A stretch of 64,000 nucleotides of DNA from Proteiniphilum sp. (GTDB taxonomy: Bacteria > Bacteroidota > Bacteroidia > Bacteroidales > Dysgonomonadaceae): NCBI GenBank assembly GCA_018433945.1, contig JAHDQF010000022.1, positions 38,156 to 102,155 of the forward strand, read 5' to 3'. The position numbers and the translations under genes are program-made. Shown here in pieces: positions 49,894 through 59,610 of this stretch. The notes below the pieces were generated by a model. That model was not told the DNA's origin, did no database searches, and saw nothing but the letters and a program-made list of their open reading frames with translations. The first letter of the stretch is position 1, and every line of letters starts with the position of its first letter.

Positions 49894-51111
49894 ATGATTC
49901 ATACACATACCTTGTCAAACGGATTGCGTGTCATTCACCGTGATGCCTTATCCGAAATATCCCATTGCGGCATTGTGGTCAACAGCGGTTCGCGCGATGA
50001 GTACCCCGAAGAGGCCGGCATGGCACATTTTGTGGAGCACATGCTCTTCAAGGGTACCCGCAGGCGGCGGGCTCATCATATCGCCGGTCGGATGGAGCGT
50101 GTGGGGGGCGAGCTCAATGCCTACACCACCAAGGAGGAGACATTTTATTATGCCACTTTCCTGGGTGAATATTTCCCCCGTGCTGTAGAGCTTCTGGCAG
50201 ATATGCTGTTTCAGTCGGAGTTCTCACCCCTGCTGATCGATCGTGAACGGGAGGTGGTTCTCGACGAGATCAACTCCTATCGTGATGCTCCCTCGGAGCT
50301 GATCTTTGATGATTTTGAGAACATGGTTTTTGCCGGGCATGAGCTGGGACACTATATCCTGGGCGTTCCTGAAACGCTGAACCTGTTCACGCGTGATCAG
50401 ATCTTACGCTTTATTGAGCGTCAGTACCATCCCTCACGGATGGTGTTCTTCTCCACCGGCAGGATCCCTTTCCCAAAGGTGGTAAAACTGTTGGAGAGAT
50501 ACTTCTCTGTTGCACCGCCGACGGTGGAAGTGAATAAGAGAGTTGCGCCCTCACCTTCCTATCTGCCGCGGAAAGAACTACTCCAGAAGAACACGTCGCA
50601 GAGCCATGTGATGGTTGGAATACCTGCCCTTTCGATGCACCATCCGCAGCGATATGCGCTGCTTTTGCTGAACAACATATTGGGTGGAGACAGTCTCAAC
50701 AGTCGCCTCAATGCCTCTCTGCGGGAGAAACATGGGTTGGTTTACCATGTGGAGTCAAATGTGACCCTCTATAGTGACACCGGTCTGTTTGCCATCTATT
50801 TTGCAGGCGACCCGCAACAGCGCGAGCGTAGCATCCGGCTTGTGAGGAAGGAGATCAGCCGCCTGCTGGAGAAGGAGCTGACGCCCATGCAGCTCAACCT
50901 GGCGAAACGACAGTGGAAAGGACAACTGGGCATTGCCGCCGGGCAGATTGAAAACTACACCCTGTCCATGGCGAAACAGTTCCTGCACACCGGTCGCAAT
51001 CTCTCGTTGGAGGAGGTGTTCGCCCGTATTGATGCGATCACTGCCGCCGAGATACATGCCACATCGCGCAATCTGTTTGGTAAAGAGCTATATGAGCTCT
51101 CCTATCTATGA
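49894..51111 (+). CDS. M16 zinc peptidase (insulinase/PqqL family)
   Basis: This 405-residue protein has the inverted zinc motif HFVEH (H45, E48, H49) in EAGMAHFVEHMLFKGT. The third ligand Glu is in REREVVLDEINSYRD, and the C-terminal domain has NNILGGDSLNSRLNASLREKHGLVY (in parts ILGGDSLNSRLNASLREK). No signal peptide is seen, so it is probably cytoplasmic, like the processing-peptidase-like M16B members. The first frame codon (TTG 49888) is not preferred over the ATG. Confidence 0.92.
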   Translation: MIHTHTLSNGLRVIHRDALSEISHCGIVVNSGSRDEYPEEAGMAHFVEHMLFKGTRRRRAHHIAGRMERVGGELNAYTTKEETFYYATFLGEYFPRAVELLADMLFQSEFSPLLIDREREVVLDEINSYRDAPSELIFDDFENMVFAGHELGHYILGVPETLNLFTRDQILRFIERQYHPSRMVFFSTGRIPFPKVVKLLERYFSVAPPTVEVNKRVAPSPSYLPRKELLQKNTSQSHVMVGIPALSMHHPQRYALLLLNNILGGDSLNSRLNASLREKHGLVYHVESNVTLYSDTGLFAIYFAGDPQQRERSIRLVRKEISRLLEKELTPMQLNLAKRQWKGQLGIAAGQIENYTLSMAKQFLHTGRNLSLEEVFARIDAITAAEIHATSRNLFGKELYELSYL

Positions 51112-51247
51112 ATCTCCATTTTCTCGTTTTTTTATATAATGATTGCTGCCGAACAATTTGATTTAGTAACTGTTCTATGAGTAGTTTGGAAGTAACCATC
51201 TTCGAAACCTACAATCAATCGAGAAAATTAACTTAATGAATGAGATT

Positions 51248-51868
51248 ATGAACAAAATGAGATTAATAGCAGTAGTTGCTTTCCTTGCCGTGGTTACGGC
51301 AGTCAGCGCGCAGGTGAGTCTGGGCATCAAGGGAGGAATGAACTTGTCGAATCTGGTATATGACGATGAAGTGGATGATAAGAACCCGAAGATCGGTTTC
51401 AACATCGGACTGGCAGCAGATGTCGATTTTGCACCTAACGTAGCCTTGCAGACCGGATTGTTCTTCAGTACCAAAGGATCTAAATTAGTGGTGGATGAAA
51501 TCGATGCCGAATTTACTGAAAATCTGATGTACCTGCAGCTTCCTGTGCACATTGCTTATAAGGTAGATGTCACTCCTGGTACGCGGGTGGTATTTCATGC
51601 CGGTCCTTATGCCGCCTATGGCGTGGGAGGAAGCAGGGAAGCCAAAGTAGGTAACCTTAGCGGCGAATGGGATGTAGACGACATATTTGGAGATGCCAAT
51701 GGTCAGTACAAACCTTTTGATGCCGGCCTGGGACTCGGTGTAGGTGCTGAGTTTGGTGCTTTCCTGGTAGATTTAGGATGGGACATGGGTCTGGTCGACA
51801 TCTCCAACTGGGATAATGGCAATGTGAAAAACCAGAACGCATATCTTTCAGTCGGCTACAAATTCTAA
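51248..51868 (+). CDS. outer-membrane beta-barrel protein
   Basis: This is a 206-residue protein with a signal peptide (MRLIAVVAFLAVVTAVSA then Q). It is a PorT/OMP_b-brl type barrel with alternating strands (VSLGIKGGMNLSNLVYDDE, ALQTGLFFSTKGSKLVV, GAEFGAFLVDLGWDMGLVDI) and ends in a strand terminated by Phe (LSVGYKF), as needed for BAM insertion. ATG codons at 51236, 51248 and 51257 are all possible starts. It is followed by a strong terminator. Confidence 0.87.
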   Translation: MNKMRLIAVVAFLAVVTAVSAQVSLGIKGGMNLSNLVYDDEVDDKNPKIGFNIGLAADVDFAPNVALQTGLFFSTKGSKLVVDEIDAEFTENLMYLQLPVHIAYKVDVTPGTRVVFHAGPYAAYGVGGSREAKVGNLSGEWDVDDIFGDANGQYKPFDAGLGLGVGAEFGAFLVDLGWDMGLVDISNWDNGNVKNQNAYLSVGYKF

Positions 51869-51890
51869 CCGGCTGTTATAGAGATTCAGA

Positions 51891-51920
51891 ACCCTGCAAT
51901 TGAAGTTGCAGGGTTTTTTT
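51891..51920 (+). terminator. rho-independent terminator after the barrel protein gene
   Basis: ACCCTGCAA at 51891-51899 pairs with TTGCAGGGT at 51906-51914 and is followed by a run of T to 51920. Confidence 0.9.
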
Positions 51921-51973
51921 CATTTTTAGATCAGTGATTTGCTCAAAAGATAGGGTATCCATTGGAATTTTTC

Positions 51974-51981
51974 TATTTTTG
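51974..51981 (+). promoter_or_regulatory. -7 element of the PBP4 gene (TATTTTTG)
   Basis: TATTTTTG matches TAnnTTTG, 26 bases before the ATG at 52007. It lies after the first in-frame start (51962), excluding that start. Confidence 0.6.
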
Positions 51982-52006
51982 TAGAATAAGAAAAAAGGTT
52001 CATCCA

Positions 52007-53482
52007 ATGAAACGAGCATTTAAACTGTTTACACCCATGTTGATGACTAAAAGAAATATGCTGATTCTCTCGCTCTTTCTGGTATCCAGTTCCCTGCCGG
52101 CCCAGTCCCCTTTGGAACGATTTATTGCTCATCCCGCCCTGACACATGCTTCGGTGGGTATTTCCGTGGTGGATATGGCAACAGGAAGTTCTGTGGTGGC
52201 ATACGATGCGGAGAAATCCCTTACGCCCGCATCGGTATTGAAACTGATTACCACAGCCACCGCACTGGAAACATTGGGAGAAAACTATCGTTACAAAACC
52301 GATATTGCGATCGATGCCGATGATCCCTCCCGCATCCTGGTGATCGGGTCGGGTGATCCCACCCTGGGAAGTGAAGCCTTTGATGATCATCCTGATGCTT
52401 TTTTCGTCACTGTGGCCGATGTCCTCCGGAAAGCATTGCCTCATGACAGGGAGTATTCCATCTACGTGGTGGATGACCTGTTTGGGTATAACGGTGTCTC
52501 GCCCGAGTGGACCTGGATCGATATGGGGAACTATTACGCTGCGGGTGCTTACGGTATCAGCATCTTCGACAACAGTTACAAACTCATCTTTGATACTACC
52601 GACAGAAACAGCTGTCCGAAGATCCTGCGTACTGAACCTGAGATGCAACAGCTCACTTTCCGGAATGAGCTGACGCTGAACACCACTGGTCGAGACAACG
52701 GTTACATCTATGGTGCACCTTTCTCGAATGAGAGATTTCTGAGGGGCGATATCCCCGGAGGAAGAAGGGAGTTTGGTATCAAGGGAGATATTCCCGATCC
52801 GGGTTTGATGTTGGGTGAGACGCTGGCTGGGTATCTCTCCCGTGCGGGATTGAAGATCGGCAACGTGGAAACGGCGCGGGTGGACTATCTTTCCAAAAAT
52901 TGCCACAGAGACACCTCTGATCGTACCCGGGTTGGAAAGGTGCTTTGCACGCATGTTTCACGCCCCCTGAAAGAGATCATCCGTGAGGTGAATGTGGAGA
53001 GCAACAATCACTATGCCGAACACCTGATCCGCACCCTCGGGAGGAAGCAGAAAAGTAATATTTACGAAGATGCGCTGGAGGCCGGTGTGACGTATGTGGG
53101 TGATTTCTGGAAAAGCAAGGATATCACAACCACTTCGTTGCAGATGTATGACGGCAGCGGCCTGGCACCACAAAACGCGGTGAGCCCGCAACTGCTGACC
53201 GATCTGCTGGTTTATATGTACACCCGGAGTAGTTACGCATCCCTCTTCTTCGATTCTCTGCCAAAAGCGGGGCAGGAGGGGACGCTCAAATCATTTCTGA
53301 GAAATACAAAGCTGAGCGGCAAAATAGCCGCCAAAAGTGGCAGCATTGGCGGAGTACAGTGCTACGCAGGGTATCTGATCGACCGCAACAAAAGATATGC
53401 CTTTACAGTGATGGTGAATAAATTCAGTGGCACCCGGCCACAGGTGAGGAGTGCCATTGAACTGTTACTGCTGGGATTGTAG
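52007..53482 (+). CDS. dacB: D-alanyl-D-alanine carboxypeptidase/endopeptidase (PBP4)
   Basis: This 491-residue serine peptidase trims or opens peptidoglycan cross-links in the periplasm. Signal peptide is around MLILSLFLVSSSLPAQ. The active-site SxxK is TPASVLKLIT (Ser76), the SxN motif is in VESNNHYAEHL, and the KTG-type motif is KSGSIGG (KSG). The insertion between SxxK and SxN is typical of class C low-molecular-weight PBPs. Convergent with the FKBP gene, 2 bases apart. Confidence 0.94.
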   Translation: MKRAFKLFTPMLMTKRNMLILSLFLVSSSLPAQSPLERFIAHPALTHASVGISVVDMATGSSVVAYDAEKSLTPASVLKLITTATALETLGENYRYKTDIAIDADDPSRILVIGSGDPTLGSEAFDDHPDAFFVTVADVLRKALPHDREYSIYVVDDLFGYNGVSPEWTWIDMGNYYAAGAYGISIFDNSYKLIFDTTDRNSCPKILRTEPEMQQLTFRNELTLNTTGRDNGYIYGAPFSNERFLRGDIPGGRREFGIKGDIPDPGLMLGETLAGYLSRAGLKIGNVETARVDYLSKNCHRDTSDRTRVGKVLCTHVSRPLKEIIREVNVESNNHYAEHLIRTLGRKQKSNIYEDALEAGVTYVGDFWKSKDITTTSLQMYDGSGLAPQNAVSPQLLTDLLVYMYTRSSYASLFFDSLPKAGQEGTLKSFLRNTKLSGKIAAKSGSIGGVQCYAGYLIDRNKRYAFTVMVNKFSGTRPQVRSAIELLLLGL

Positions 53483-53484
53483 TT

Positions 53485-54027
53485 TTATTGCTCCACTATA
53501 GCCACCAGTTCAATTTCAAAAACCAAGGTGGTGTAACCCTGTATATTTCCGGATCCTGATTCTCCGTATCCCAGCTTCCAGGGAATCCATACTTCCCACT
53601 TGGCACCCACCTGCATATGTTGCAGAGCGGTGGAGAAACCATCCACAACGCCGCTTACGGGAAGTGTTCTGGGAATGTTGTTGTTGCTGGTTGTATCAAA
53701 AATCACTTTATTGTAAATAATGTTTCCTTTGTCATCGGTATAGGTATCGGGCTCTGACCAGATATTCTTATACCAGCCGGTATAGAGCACCTTCACCTGG
53801 TCGGTAAAATAGGGCGTTGCACCATCACCCTGCTGGATCTCTTTGACCATGATAAAACCCTTTCCGGATTGGGAATTTATTTTCGTGTATTCCGGGTTGG
53901 CAGCTATAGAAGCGAATTGCGCCTCGTTATCCAGTTTCCACTTGTCGTCGAACGTTTCCGTTTCGTCGCATGCAGTAAACAGGATGGCCATGCACACAGC
54001 AGTGAGTAAGGACAGACGTAATCTCAT
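53485..54027 (-). CDS. FKBP-type peptidyl-prolyl isomerase lipoprotein
   Basis: This is a 180-residue protein. It has a lipoprotein signal (LLTAVCMAILFTAC) and an FKBP domain from ~70 on (YFTDQVKVLYTGWYKN, VIFDTTS, VSGVVDGFSTALQHMQVGAKWEVWIP (given as VDGFSTALQHMQVG), LGYGESG, TLVFEIELVAI). Similar lipoproteins (GldI-like) occur in Bacteroidetes. It lies in the envelope and assists folding. It is 4 bases downstream of glyS and likely cotranscribed. Confidence 0.9.
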   Translation of the reverse strand: MRLRLSLLTAVCMAILFTACDETETFDDKWKLDNEAQFASIAANPEYTKINSQSGKGFIMVKEIQQGDGATPYFTDQVKVLYTGWYKNIWSEPDTYTDDKGNIIYNKVIFDTTSNNNIPRTLPVSGVVDGFSTALQHMQVGAKWEVWIPWKLGYGESGSGNIQGYTTLVFEIELVAIVEQ

Positions 54028-54031
54028 TATT

Positions 54032-55579
54032 TTATCTTGTTAGTTGTTTCAGTAAATATTTCAAATCAGTTTTTTCAGCAATCACCTGTTGCAGTGAGTC
54101 GATGGTCACCCTCTCCTGTGCCATCGTATCGCGGTAACGGATGGTGACGGTGTTGTCCTCGAGCGTCTGGTGGTCGATGGTGGCACAGAAAGGAGTGCCG
54201 ATGGCATCCTGACGGCGGTAGCGCTTGCCGATGCTGTCTTTCTCATCATACTGGCAGGCGAAGCTGAACTTCAGTTCATTCATGATCTCACGCGCTTTCC
54301 CGGGCAGTCCGTCTTTCCTTACCAGTGGCAGGATGGCAAGCTTCACCGGGGCCAGGGCAGGGGGGAGTTTCAACAGTGCCCGAACCTCTCCTCCTTCCAG
54401 TGTTTCCTCACAATAAGTGGCCGCCAGGATAGAGAGAAACATCCTGTCCACGCCGATGGAAGTCTCCACCACGTAGGGTATGTAGGATCTGTTCTGCTCC
54501 GGATCGAAGTATTGCAGTTTCTTGCCGGAATATTTCTCATGCTGGCTCAGGTCGAAGTCGGTCCGTGAATGTATCCCTTCCACCTCCTTGAAGCCGAACG
54601 GCATCTCAAACTCAATGTCGCTTGCGGCATTGGCATAGTGCGCGAGCTTGTCGTGATCATGAAAACGGTACTTCTCCGCCCCGAAGCCGAGAGCCTGGTG
54701 CCACTTCATGCGAAATGCCTTCCAGTGCTCGAACCACTTCAGCTCCTCACCCGGCGACACGAAAAACTGCATCTCCATCTGTTCGAACTCCCGCATGCGG
54801 AAGATGAACTGACGGGCGACAATCTCGTTGCGGAAGGCTTTGCCGATCTGGGCGATGCCGAACGGGATCTTCAAACGGCTGGTCTTCTGCACATTGAGGA
54901 AGTTGACGAAGATGCCCTGTGCCGTCTCGGGGCGGAGGAACACCTTCATGGCGCCGTCGGCCGTGGAGCCCATCTCGGTGGAGAACATCAGGTTGAACTG
55001 ACGCACCTCGGTCCAGTTGCGGGTACCGCTGATGGGGCAAACGATCTCACAGTCGATGATGATCTGCCGCAGCTCCTCCAGGTTGTTGTCGTTCAATGCT
55101 TTTGTAAAACGGGCATGGATCTCATCCCGCTTCTGCCGGGTTTCCAGCACGCGGGGATTGGTCTCCCGGAACATCTGCTCGTCGAAGCTCTCGCCAAATC
55201 GCCTGGCCGCCTTCTGTACCTCTTTCTCTATCTTTTCGTCATACTTCGCAAGGTGCTCCTCGATGAGTACATCGGCGCGGTAACGCTTTTTGCTGTCTTT
55301 GTTGTCGATGAGCGGGTCGTTGAAGGCATCCACATGTCCCGATGCCTTCCATACGGTGGGGTGCATGAAGATGGCGGAATCTAATCCCACCACGTTCTCG
55401 TGCAGCAGCACCATGCTGTCCCACCAGTATTTCTTGATGTTGTTTTTGAGTTCCACGCCCATTTGACCGTAGTCATACACGGCAGCCAGCCCGTCATAGA
55501 TCTCGCTCGAAGGGAATACATACCCGTACTCTTTACAATGTGATACCAGTTTCTTGAAAACCTCTTCCTGTTGTGCCAT
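54032..55579 (-). CDS. glyS: glycyl-tRNA synthetase (alpha2/GRS1 type)
   Basis: This 515-residue class II synthetase is a single-chain dimer type like the eukaryotic and archaeal enzyme. Motif 2 is seen in IGKAFRNEIVARQFIFRMREFEQMEMQFF (in parts FRNEIVARQFIFRMREFEQ, MEMQFFVSPG) and motif 3 in ETSIGVDRMFLSILAA. PETAQGIFVNFLN is characteristic. Anticodon domain at ~400-515. The start at 55579 is ATG (MAQQEEVFKKLVSHCKEYGY); a TTG two codons upstream is less likely. Followed by the FKBP gene. Confidence 0.96.
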   Translation of the reverse strand: MAQQEEVFKKLVSHCKEYGYVFPSSEIYDGLAAVYDYGQMGVELKNNIKKYWWDSMVLLHENVVGLDSAIFMHPTVWKASGHVDAFNDPLIDNKDSKKRYRADVLIEEHLAKYDEKIEKEVQKAARRFGESFDEQMFRETNPRVLETRQKRDEIHARFTKALNDNNLEELRQIIIDCEIVCPISGTRNWTEVRQFNLMFSTEMGSTADGAMKVFLRPETAQGIFVNFLNVQKTSRLKIPFGIAQIGKAFRNEIVARQFIFRMREFEQMEMQFFVSPGEELKWFEHWKAFRMKWHQALGFGAEKYRFHDHDKLAHYANAASDIEFEMPFGFKEVEGIHSRTDFDLSQHEKYSGKKLQYFDPEQNRSYIPYVVETSIGVDRMFLSILAATYCEETLEGGEVRALLKLPPALAPVKLAILPLVRKDGLPGKAREIMNELKFSFACQYDEKDSIGKRYRRQDAIGTPFCATIDHQTLEDNTVTIRYRDTMAQERVTIDSLQQVIAEKTDLKYLLKQLTR

Positions 55580-55764
55580 ATTCAATTTGGGGGATCATGC
55601 TGTCTGCGCTTTTTCAGCACTCGGCAGCATGCATTTGTTTCTGATTGCTCTCTGTTCACTATTTACAACCTGCAAAGTAAACGGTTTTTTTCGGAATTTT
55701 GGGCACCAAAATGCTTAAAGATAAATAATGATGCCATTTTGAGGCCGGCATCAGGGAAAAATTG

Positions 55765-55772
55765 TATTTTTG
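55765..55772 (+). promoter_or_regulatory. -7 element of the flippase gene (TATTTTTG)
   Basis: TATTTTTG matches TAnnTTTG. It overlaps an in-frame TTG (55770) and leaves a leader of about 35 bases to the ATG at 55815. Confidence 0.6.
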
Positions 55773-55814
55773 CACCTTACACACACAATTCGACACACAA
55801 AGAATAGGAGAGAG

Positions 55815-57308
55815 ATGGCAGGTGGAATGAGATCGTTGGCAAAGGAGACCTTTTTCTATGGATTGGGCAGCGTGTTACCCAGGCTCCTGAGCTGGTTCCT
55901 CTCCCTCTACTGGGCGTTCGCCCTGCCCCGGGTGGATGATATCGGCGTGCTGACCAACTTTTACGCCTGGGTAGCCCTGTTGCAGGTGATCCTCACCTAT
56001 GGCATGGAGACCGGTTTCTTCCGCTTTGCCAACAAGGAGTCAGATCCTACCAGGGTCTTCTCCACTGCCTTTATCAGCATCCTCTCTTCCACACTCCTCT
56101 TTTTGGTATTGTCACTCCTCTTCCTGAAACCGGCGGCTTTTGCACTGGGCGGCAGTGAGATGAAACCGCATTACCTGCTGCTGATGGTGCTGATCCTCTG
56201 CTTCGATGTGGTAGGCGCTATCCCCTTTGCCAACCTGCGCTTCAAGAAAAGGCCCATCCGATTCGCTGCCATCAAGCTGGTCAACGTGGGGTTGACCATC
56301 CTGATCAACCTCTTCTTCTTCCTGGTTTGCCCCCTCCTGCAGGAGCGGTTTCCCGATGCTTTTGCATGGTTCAACCTGAGCCGGGGTGTCGATTACATCC
56401 TGATCGCCAACCTCACCGCTTCGGTGGTGCAGCTACTGATGGTCTCCTCTGAGCTGAGGATCCGTTTCACTTTCGATAAATCGTTGCTGAACAGGATGTT
56501 ACGTTACTCCTTTCCGATACTGATCCTGGGTATCGCCGGCATCCTCAACCAGACGGTGGACAAGATCCTCTTCCCCTGGTTCTATCCAGACAAGGCGAAT
56601 GCATTCCGGGAGCTGGGCATCTACGGACAGAACTTCAAGATCGCCATCATCATGGTGATGTTCACCCAGTCGTTCCGATACGCCTTCGAACCTTTTATCT
56701 TTGCACGTAACAGGGAGGCTGCCGGCGATCGTCAGTCATTCAGTGACGCCACCCGCTATTTCATTCTCTTCGGGTTGCTGATTTTCCTCTTGACTACCGG
56801 TTACATCGATATCATCAAGTTCCTGATTCCGGTAGCCTACCACGAGGGACTCAAGGTGGTGCCGATCGTACTGCTTGGCGAACTCTTCTTCGGCGTCTAT
56901 TTCAACCTGTCGCTCTGGTACAAGCTCACCGACCAGACCCGCTGGGGCGCCTACATGTCGATCTTTGGCTTTCTGATCACCCTGCTGATCAATATCCTCT
57001 TTATCCCCCGCTTCGGGTATATGGCGTGCGCCTGGGCATCGTTTATCGCTAACCTGGCGATGATGATCCTCTCCTACGGACTGGGACAGAAGCATTATCC
57101 CATCCCCTATAACCTCCGTTCGGCCGCTCTCTTCTTTCTGCTTACGATCGTCCTATATGCAGGCATCAGGGTGAGCTACCTCCAGCTGGAGAGTCTCCCG
57201 CTGCGATTGCTTGTCTCTACGCTGCTGGTGGCGGTTTATCTCGTTGTGATGATAAAGAGAGAGTTGCCGCTGAAACAATGGCCTTTCATCGGTAAATACT
57301 TTACATAA
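55815..57308 (+). CDS. polysaccharide (oligosaccharide-lipid) flippase
   Basis: This 497-residue MATE/MOP-superfamily protein has about 14 membrane helices: LSWFLSLYWAFALPRVDDIG, WVALLQVILTYGMETGFFRFA, PILILGIAGILNQTVDKILF and others. It probably flips lipid-linked sugars across the inner membrane. The ETGFFRFA and GQNFKIAIIM motifs fit Wzx-like flippases. An AGGAGAGAG stretch before the ATG is one of few Shine-Dalgarno-like sites here. No sugar-transferase cluster is adjacent. Confidence 0.87.
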   Translation: MAGGMRSLAKETFFYGLGSVLPRLLSWFLSLYWAFALPRVDDIGVLTNFYAWVALLQVILTYGMETGFFRFANKESDPTRVFSTAFISILSSTLLFLVLSLLFLKPAAFALGGSEMKPHYLLLMVLILCFDVVGAIPFANLRFKKRPIRFAAIKLVNVGLTILINLFFFLVCPLLQERFPDAFAWFNLSRGVDYILIANLTASVVQLLMVSSELRIRFTFDKSLLNRMLRYSFPILILGIAGILNQTVDKILFPWFYPDKANAFRELGIYGQNFKIAIIMVMFTQSFRYAFEPFIFARNREAAGDRQSFSDATRYFILFGLLIFLLTTGYIDIIKFLIPVAYHEGLKVVPIVLLGELFFGVYFNLSLWYKLTDQTRWGAYMSIFGFLITLLINILFIPRFGYMACAWASFIANLAMMILSYGLGQKHYPIPYNLRSAALFFLLTIVLYAGIRVSYLQLESLPLRLLVSTLLVAVYLVVMIKRELPLKQWPFIGKYFT

Positions 57309-57342
57309 TTATAAAAATGAATCAATGACAATTAATAATCAA

Positions 57343-57377
57343 AGCTTACAGCCTATGGCTAACAGCTTACAGCTAAA
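57343..57377. repeat. heptad array C upstream of the S46 peptidase gene
   Basis: Five 7-base units on the plus strand: AGCTTAC, AGCCTAT, GGCTAAC, AGCTTAC, AGCTAAA. It lies between the flippase stop and the ATG at 57385. An in-frame extension upstream would translate the repeat, so the later start is preferred. Confidence 0.75.
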
Positions 57378-57384
57378 CAAACTT

Positions 57385-59511
57385 ATGAAGAAACTTTTTT
57401 TGTCGATCACAATTTTATTTGTGGCATTCACGGCGAGAGCCGATGAAGGAATGTGGCTCCTGAAAGAGCTTAACCGTGAGAATATCGCCCGCATGCAGGA
57501 GTTGGGGTTCACTTTTCCTGCTGATCAACTTTACAGTGAAGAGAATCCCTCACTGAAAGATGCAGTTGTAATTTTTGGCGGTGGATGTACCGGCGTGGCG
57601 GTATCGGGCGAGGGCCTGATCTTCACCAATCATCACTGCGGCTATGGTGCCATCCAGCAGCTGAGTTCCGTGGAGCATGACTACCTGCGCGACGGCTTTG
57701 TAGCTGCCTCTCAGGCGGACGAGCTCAATGCTGACGGACTGACGGTCTCATTTCTCCGGTCGATGGAGGATGTGACAGACCGTATCGTGCCCCATGTGCC
57801 GCAGGTGATGAGCGAGATACAGCGTGAGCTGGCCATCGACTCTATTTCCAACGAACTGATCAGCGAATATGAGAGTGATCCTTTTACACGTGCACGTGTG
57901 GTACCTTTCTTTGCACGCAACAAATATTATGTGGTTCTTTACGATGTTTTCCGTGATGTGCGTCTGGTGGTAGCCCCCCCCTCTTCGGTGGGTAAGTTTG
58001 GCGGTGATACAGACAACTGGATGTGGCCACGCCATACGGGTGACTTCTCCCTGTTCCGTGTCTATGCCAACAAGGAGAACAAACCGGCCAACTACAGTGC
58101 CGGGAATGTGCCCTACCAGCCCAGGTATGTGGTTCCTGTTTCGTTGGCGGGGGTGAACAAAGGAGATTATGCGATGACCGTGGGCTACCCCGGAAGCACA
58201 CAGCGATACCTCTCTTCCTGGGGCATCCGCCAGCGCATGGAGTCAGAGAACAAGCCACGCATCGAGGTGCGGGGTGCCAAGCAGAAGATTTGGTGGGATG
58301 CCATGACGCAGAACGATACCATCCGCATCAAGTATGCCAGCAAGTATGCCGGTAGCTCCAACTACTGGAAAAATTCAATGGGGATGAATGAGGCGTTGAC
58401 CCGCCTGGAGGTGCTACCGGAGAAAGAGACGCTGGAAGCCAGGCTTGCTGAATGGATCAAAAACAATCCGGAACAGAGGCAAAAGTATGACAGTACACTG
58501 ATCACCCTGAGAGATGCTTATACCACTTCCAATGAGATGGCACGTTATACCACCTACTTCCTGGAAACCTTCAACAACGGCATCGAACTGATCAGATTTG
58601 CCAACACCATCCTTCGTTTCGACAATGACGGCACGGAAGAGGAGAAAAAGGCATTCATCAACGACCGCCTCATCGAATCTTACAAGAATTATGAGCCGGC
58701 ACTGGACAAAAAAGTGCTGCCGGTGCTGATGAAGCTTTACGCTGAGCGGGTGCCCAGTGAATATCTTCCCGACATCTATCAAAAAATTGACTCTCTCTTT
58801 GAGGGAGATTATGAGCAGTATGCCGATTGGTTGTTTGCCAACTCTCAGTTCACCTCACTCGAGAAGCTGCTGGAGCTGTTAAAAAACGCGGATACCCAGG
58901 AGCTTATAAAAGATCCTGCCATGGAGCTGGCTTTGTCCACAACCGATATGGGGTACGAGCTGTCGGGGCAGATGATGCCTTATTACGAACAGATCCTGCG
59001 TGCAGAACGCGAATTCATGGCTGCCCTGATGGAGATGGAGAGCGACCGCACCTTTTACCCCGATGCCAATTTCACGCAGCGGATGAGCTATGGCACCATA
59101 GAGGGATACTGGCCACGTGATGCAGTATGGTACGACTACTACACCACCTCTGAGGGGATCCTTGAGAAACAGAAGCCTGGCGATCCCGAGTTCAACGTGC
59201 AGGAAGAGATCCTCGATTTGATCCGTAACGGTGAGTTTGGGCCCTATGATGACAACGAAGGGGTGATGCGTGTCAACTTCCTTTCCACCAATGACATCAC
59301 CGGTGGAAACTCTGGCAGTCCGGTGCTGAATGGCAATGCCGAGCTGATTGGGCTCGCTTTCGATGGTAACTGGGAGTCGCTGAGCGGCGATATCCTCTTC
59401 GAGCCGGAGATGCAGCGCACCATCAGCGTCGATATCCGCTATGTGCTCTTTGTCATCGACAAGGTGATGGGTGCTTCCCATATTCTGGAAGAGCTGACGA
59501 TCGACAAATAA
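57385..59511 (+). CDS. S46 dipeptidyl peptidase, predicted DPP7 type
   Basis: This 708-residue exported serine peptidase releases dipeptides from peptide N-termini in the periplasm. Signal peptide: MKKLFLSITILFVAFTARA. Chymotrypsin-fold triad: His in IFTNHHCGYGA, Asp in FGGDTDNWMWPRHTGD, Ser in TGGNSGSPVLNG. Eighteen residues after the Ser is Gly (LAFDGNWE). In Porphyromonas gingivalis this site is Gly in DPP7 (hydrophobic P1) and Arg in DPP11 (Asp/Glu P1). So DPP7-like specificity is predicted. Confidence 0.93.
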   Translation: MKKLFLSITILFVAFTARADEGMWLLKELNRENIARMQELGFTFPADQLYSEENPSLKDAVVIFGGGCTGVAVSGEGLIFTNHHCGYGAIQQLSSVEHDYLRDGFVAASQADELNADGLTVSFLRSMEDVTDRIVPHVPQVMSEIQRELAIDSISNELISEYESDPFTRARVVPFFARNKYYVVLYDVFRDVRLVVAPPSSVGKFGGDTDNWMWPRHTGDFSLFRVYANKENKPANYSAGNVPYQPRYVVPVSLAGVNKGDYAMTVGYPGSTQRYLSSWGIRQRMESENKPRIEVRGAKQKIWWDAMTQNDTIRIKYASKYAGSSNYWKNSMGMNEALTRLEVLPEKETLEARLAEWIKNNPEQRQKYDSTLITLRDAYTTSNEMARYTTYFLETFNNGIELIRFANTILRFDNDGTEEEKKAFINDRLIESYKNYEPALDKKVLPVLMKLYAERVPSEYLPDIYQKIDSLFEGDYEQYADWLFANSQFTSLEKLLELLKNADTQELIKDPAMELALSTTDMGYELSGQMMPYYEQILRAEREFMAALMEMESDRTFYPDANFTQRMSYGTIEGYWPRDAVWYDYYTTSEGILEKQKPGDPEFNVQEEILDLIRNGEFGPYDDNEGVMRVNFLSTNDITGGNSGSPVLNGNAELIGLAFDGNWESLSGDILFEPEMQRTISVDIRYVLFVIDKVMGASHILEELTIDK

Positions 59512-59550
59512 AGCACAAAGATGGCAGGAGGAAGATGCCCCTCTGAAACA

Positions 59551-59592
59551 GATGAACCCCTCATTGGCTTTTAGGCCGGTGAGGGGTTCATC
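59551..59592. terminator. long hairpin between the S46 gene and mgsA
   Basis: GATGAACCCCTC at 59551-59562 pairs with GAGGGGTTCATC at 59581-59592, and the stem goes on inward for six more pairs with G-T wobbles. No T-run follows on either strand, but its position between convergent genes fits a shared terminator. Confidence 0.65.
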
Positions 59593-59610
59593 ATTCAGAA
59601 GAGGTGCGGG

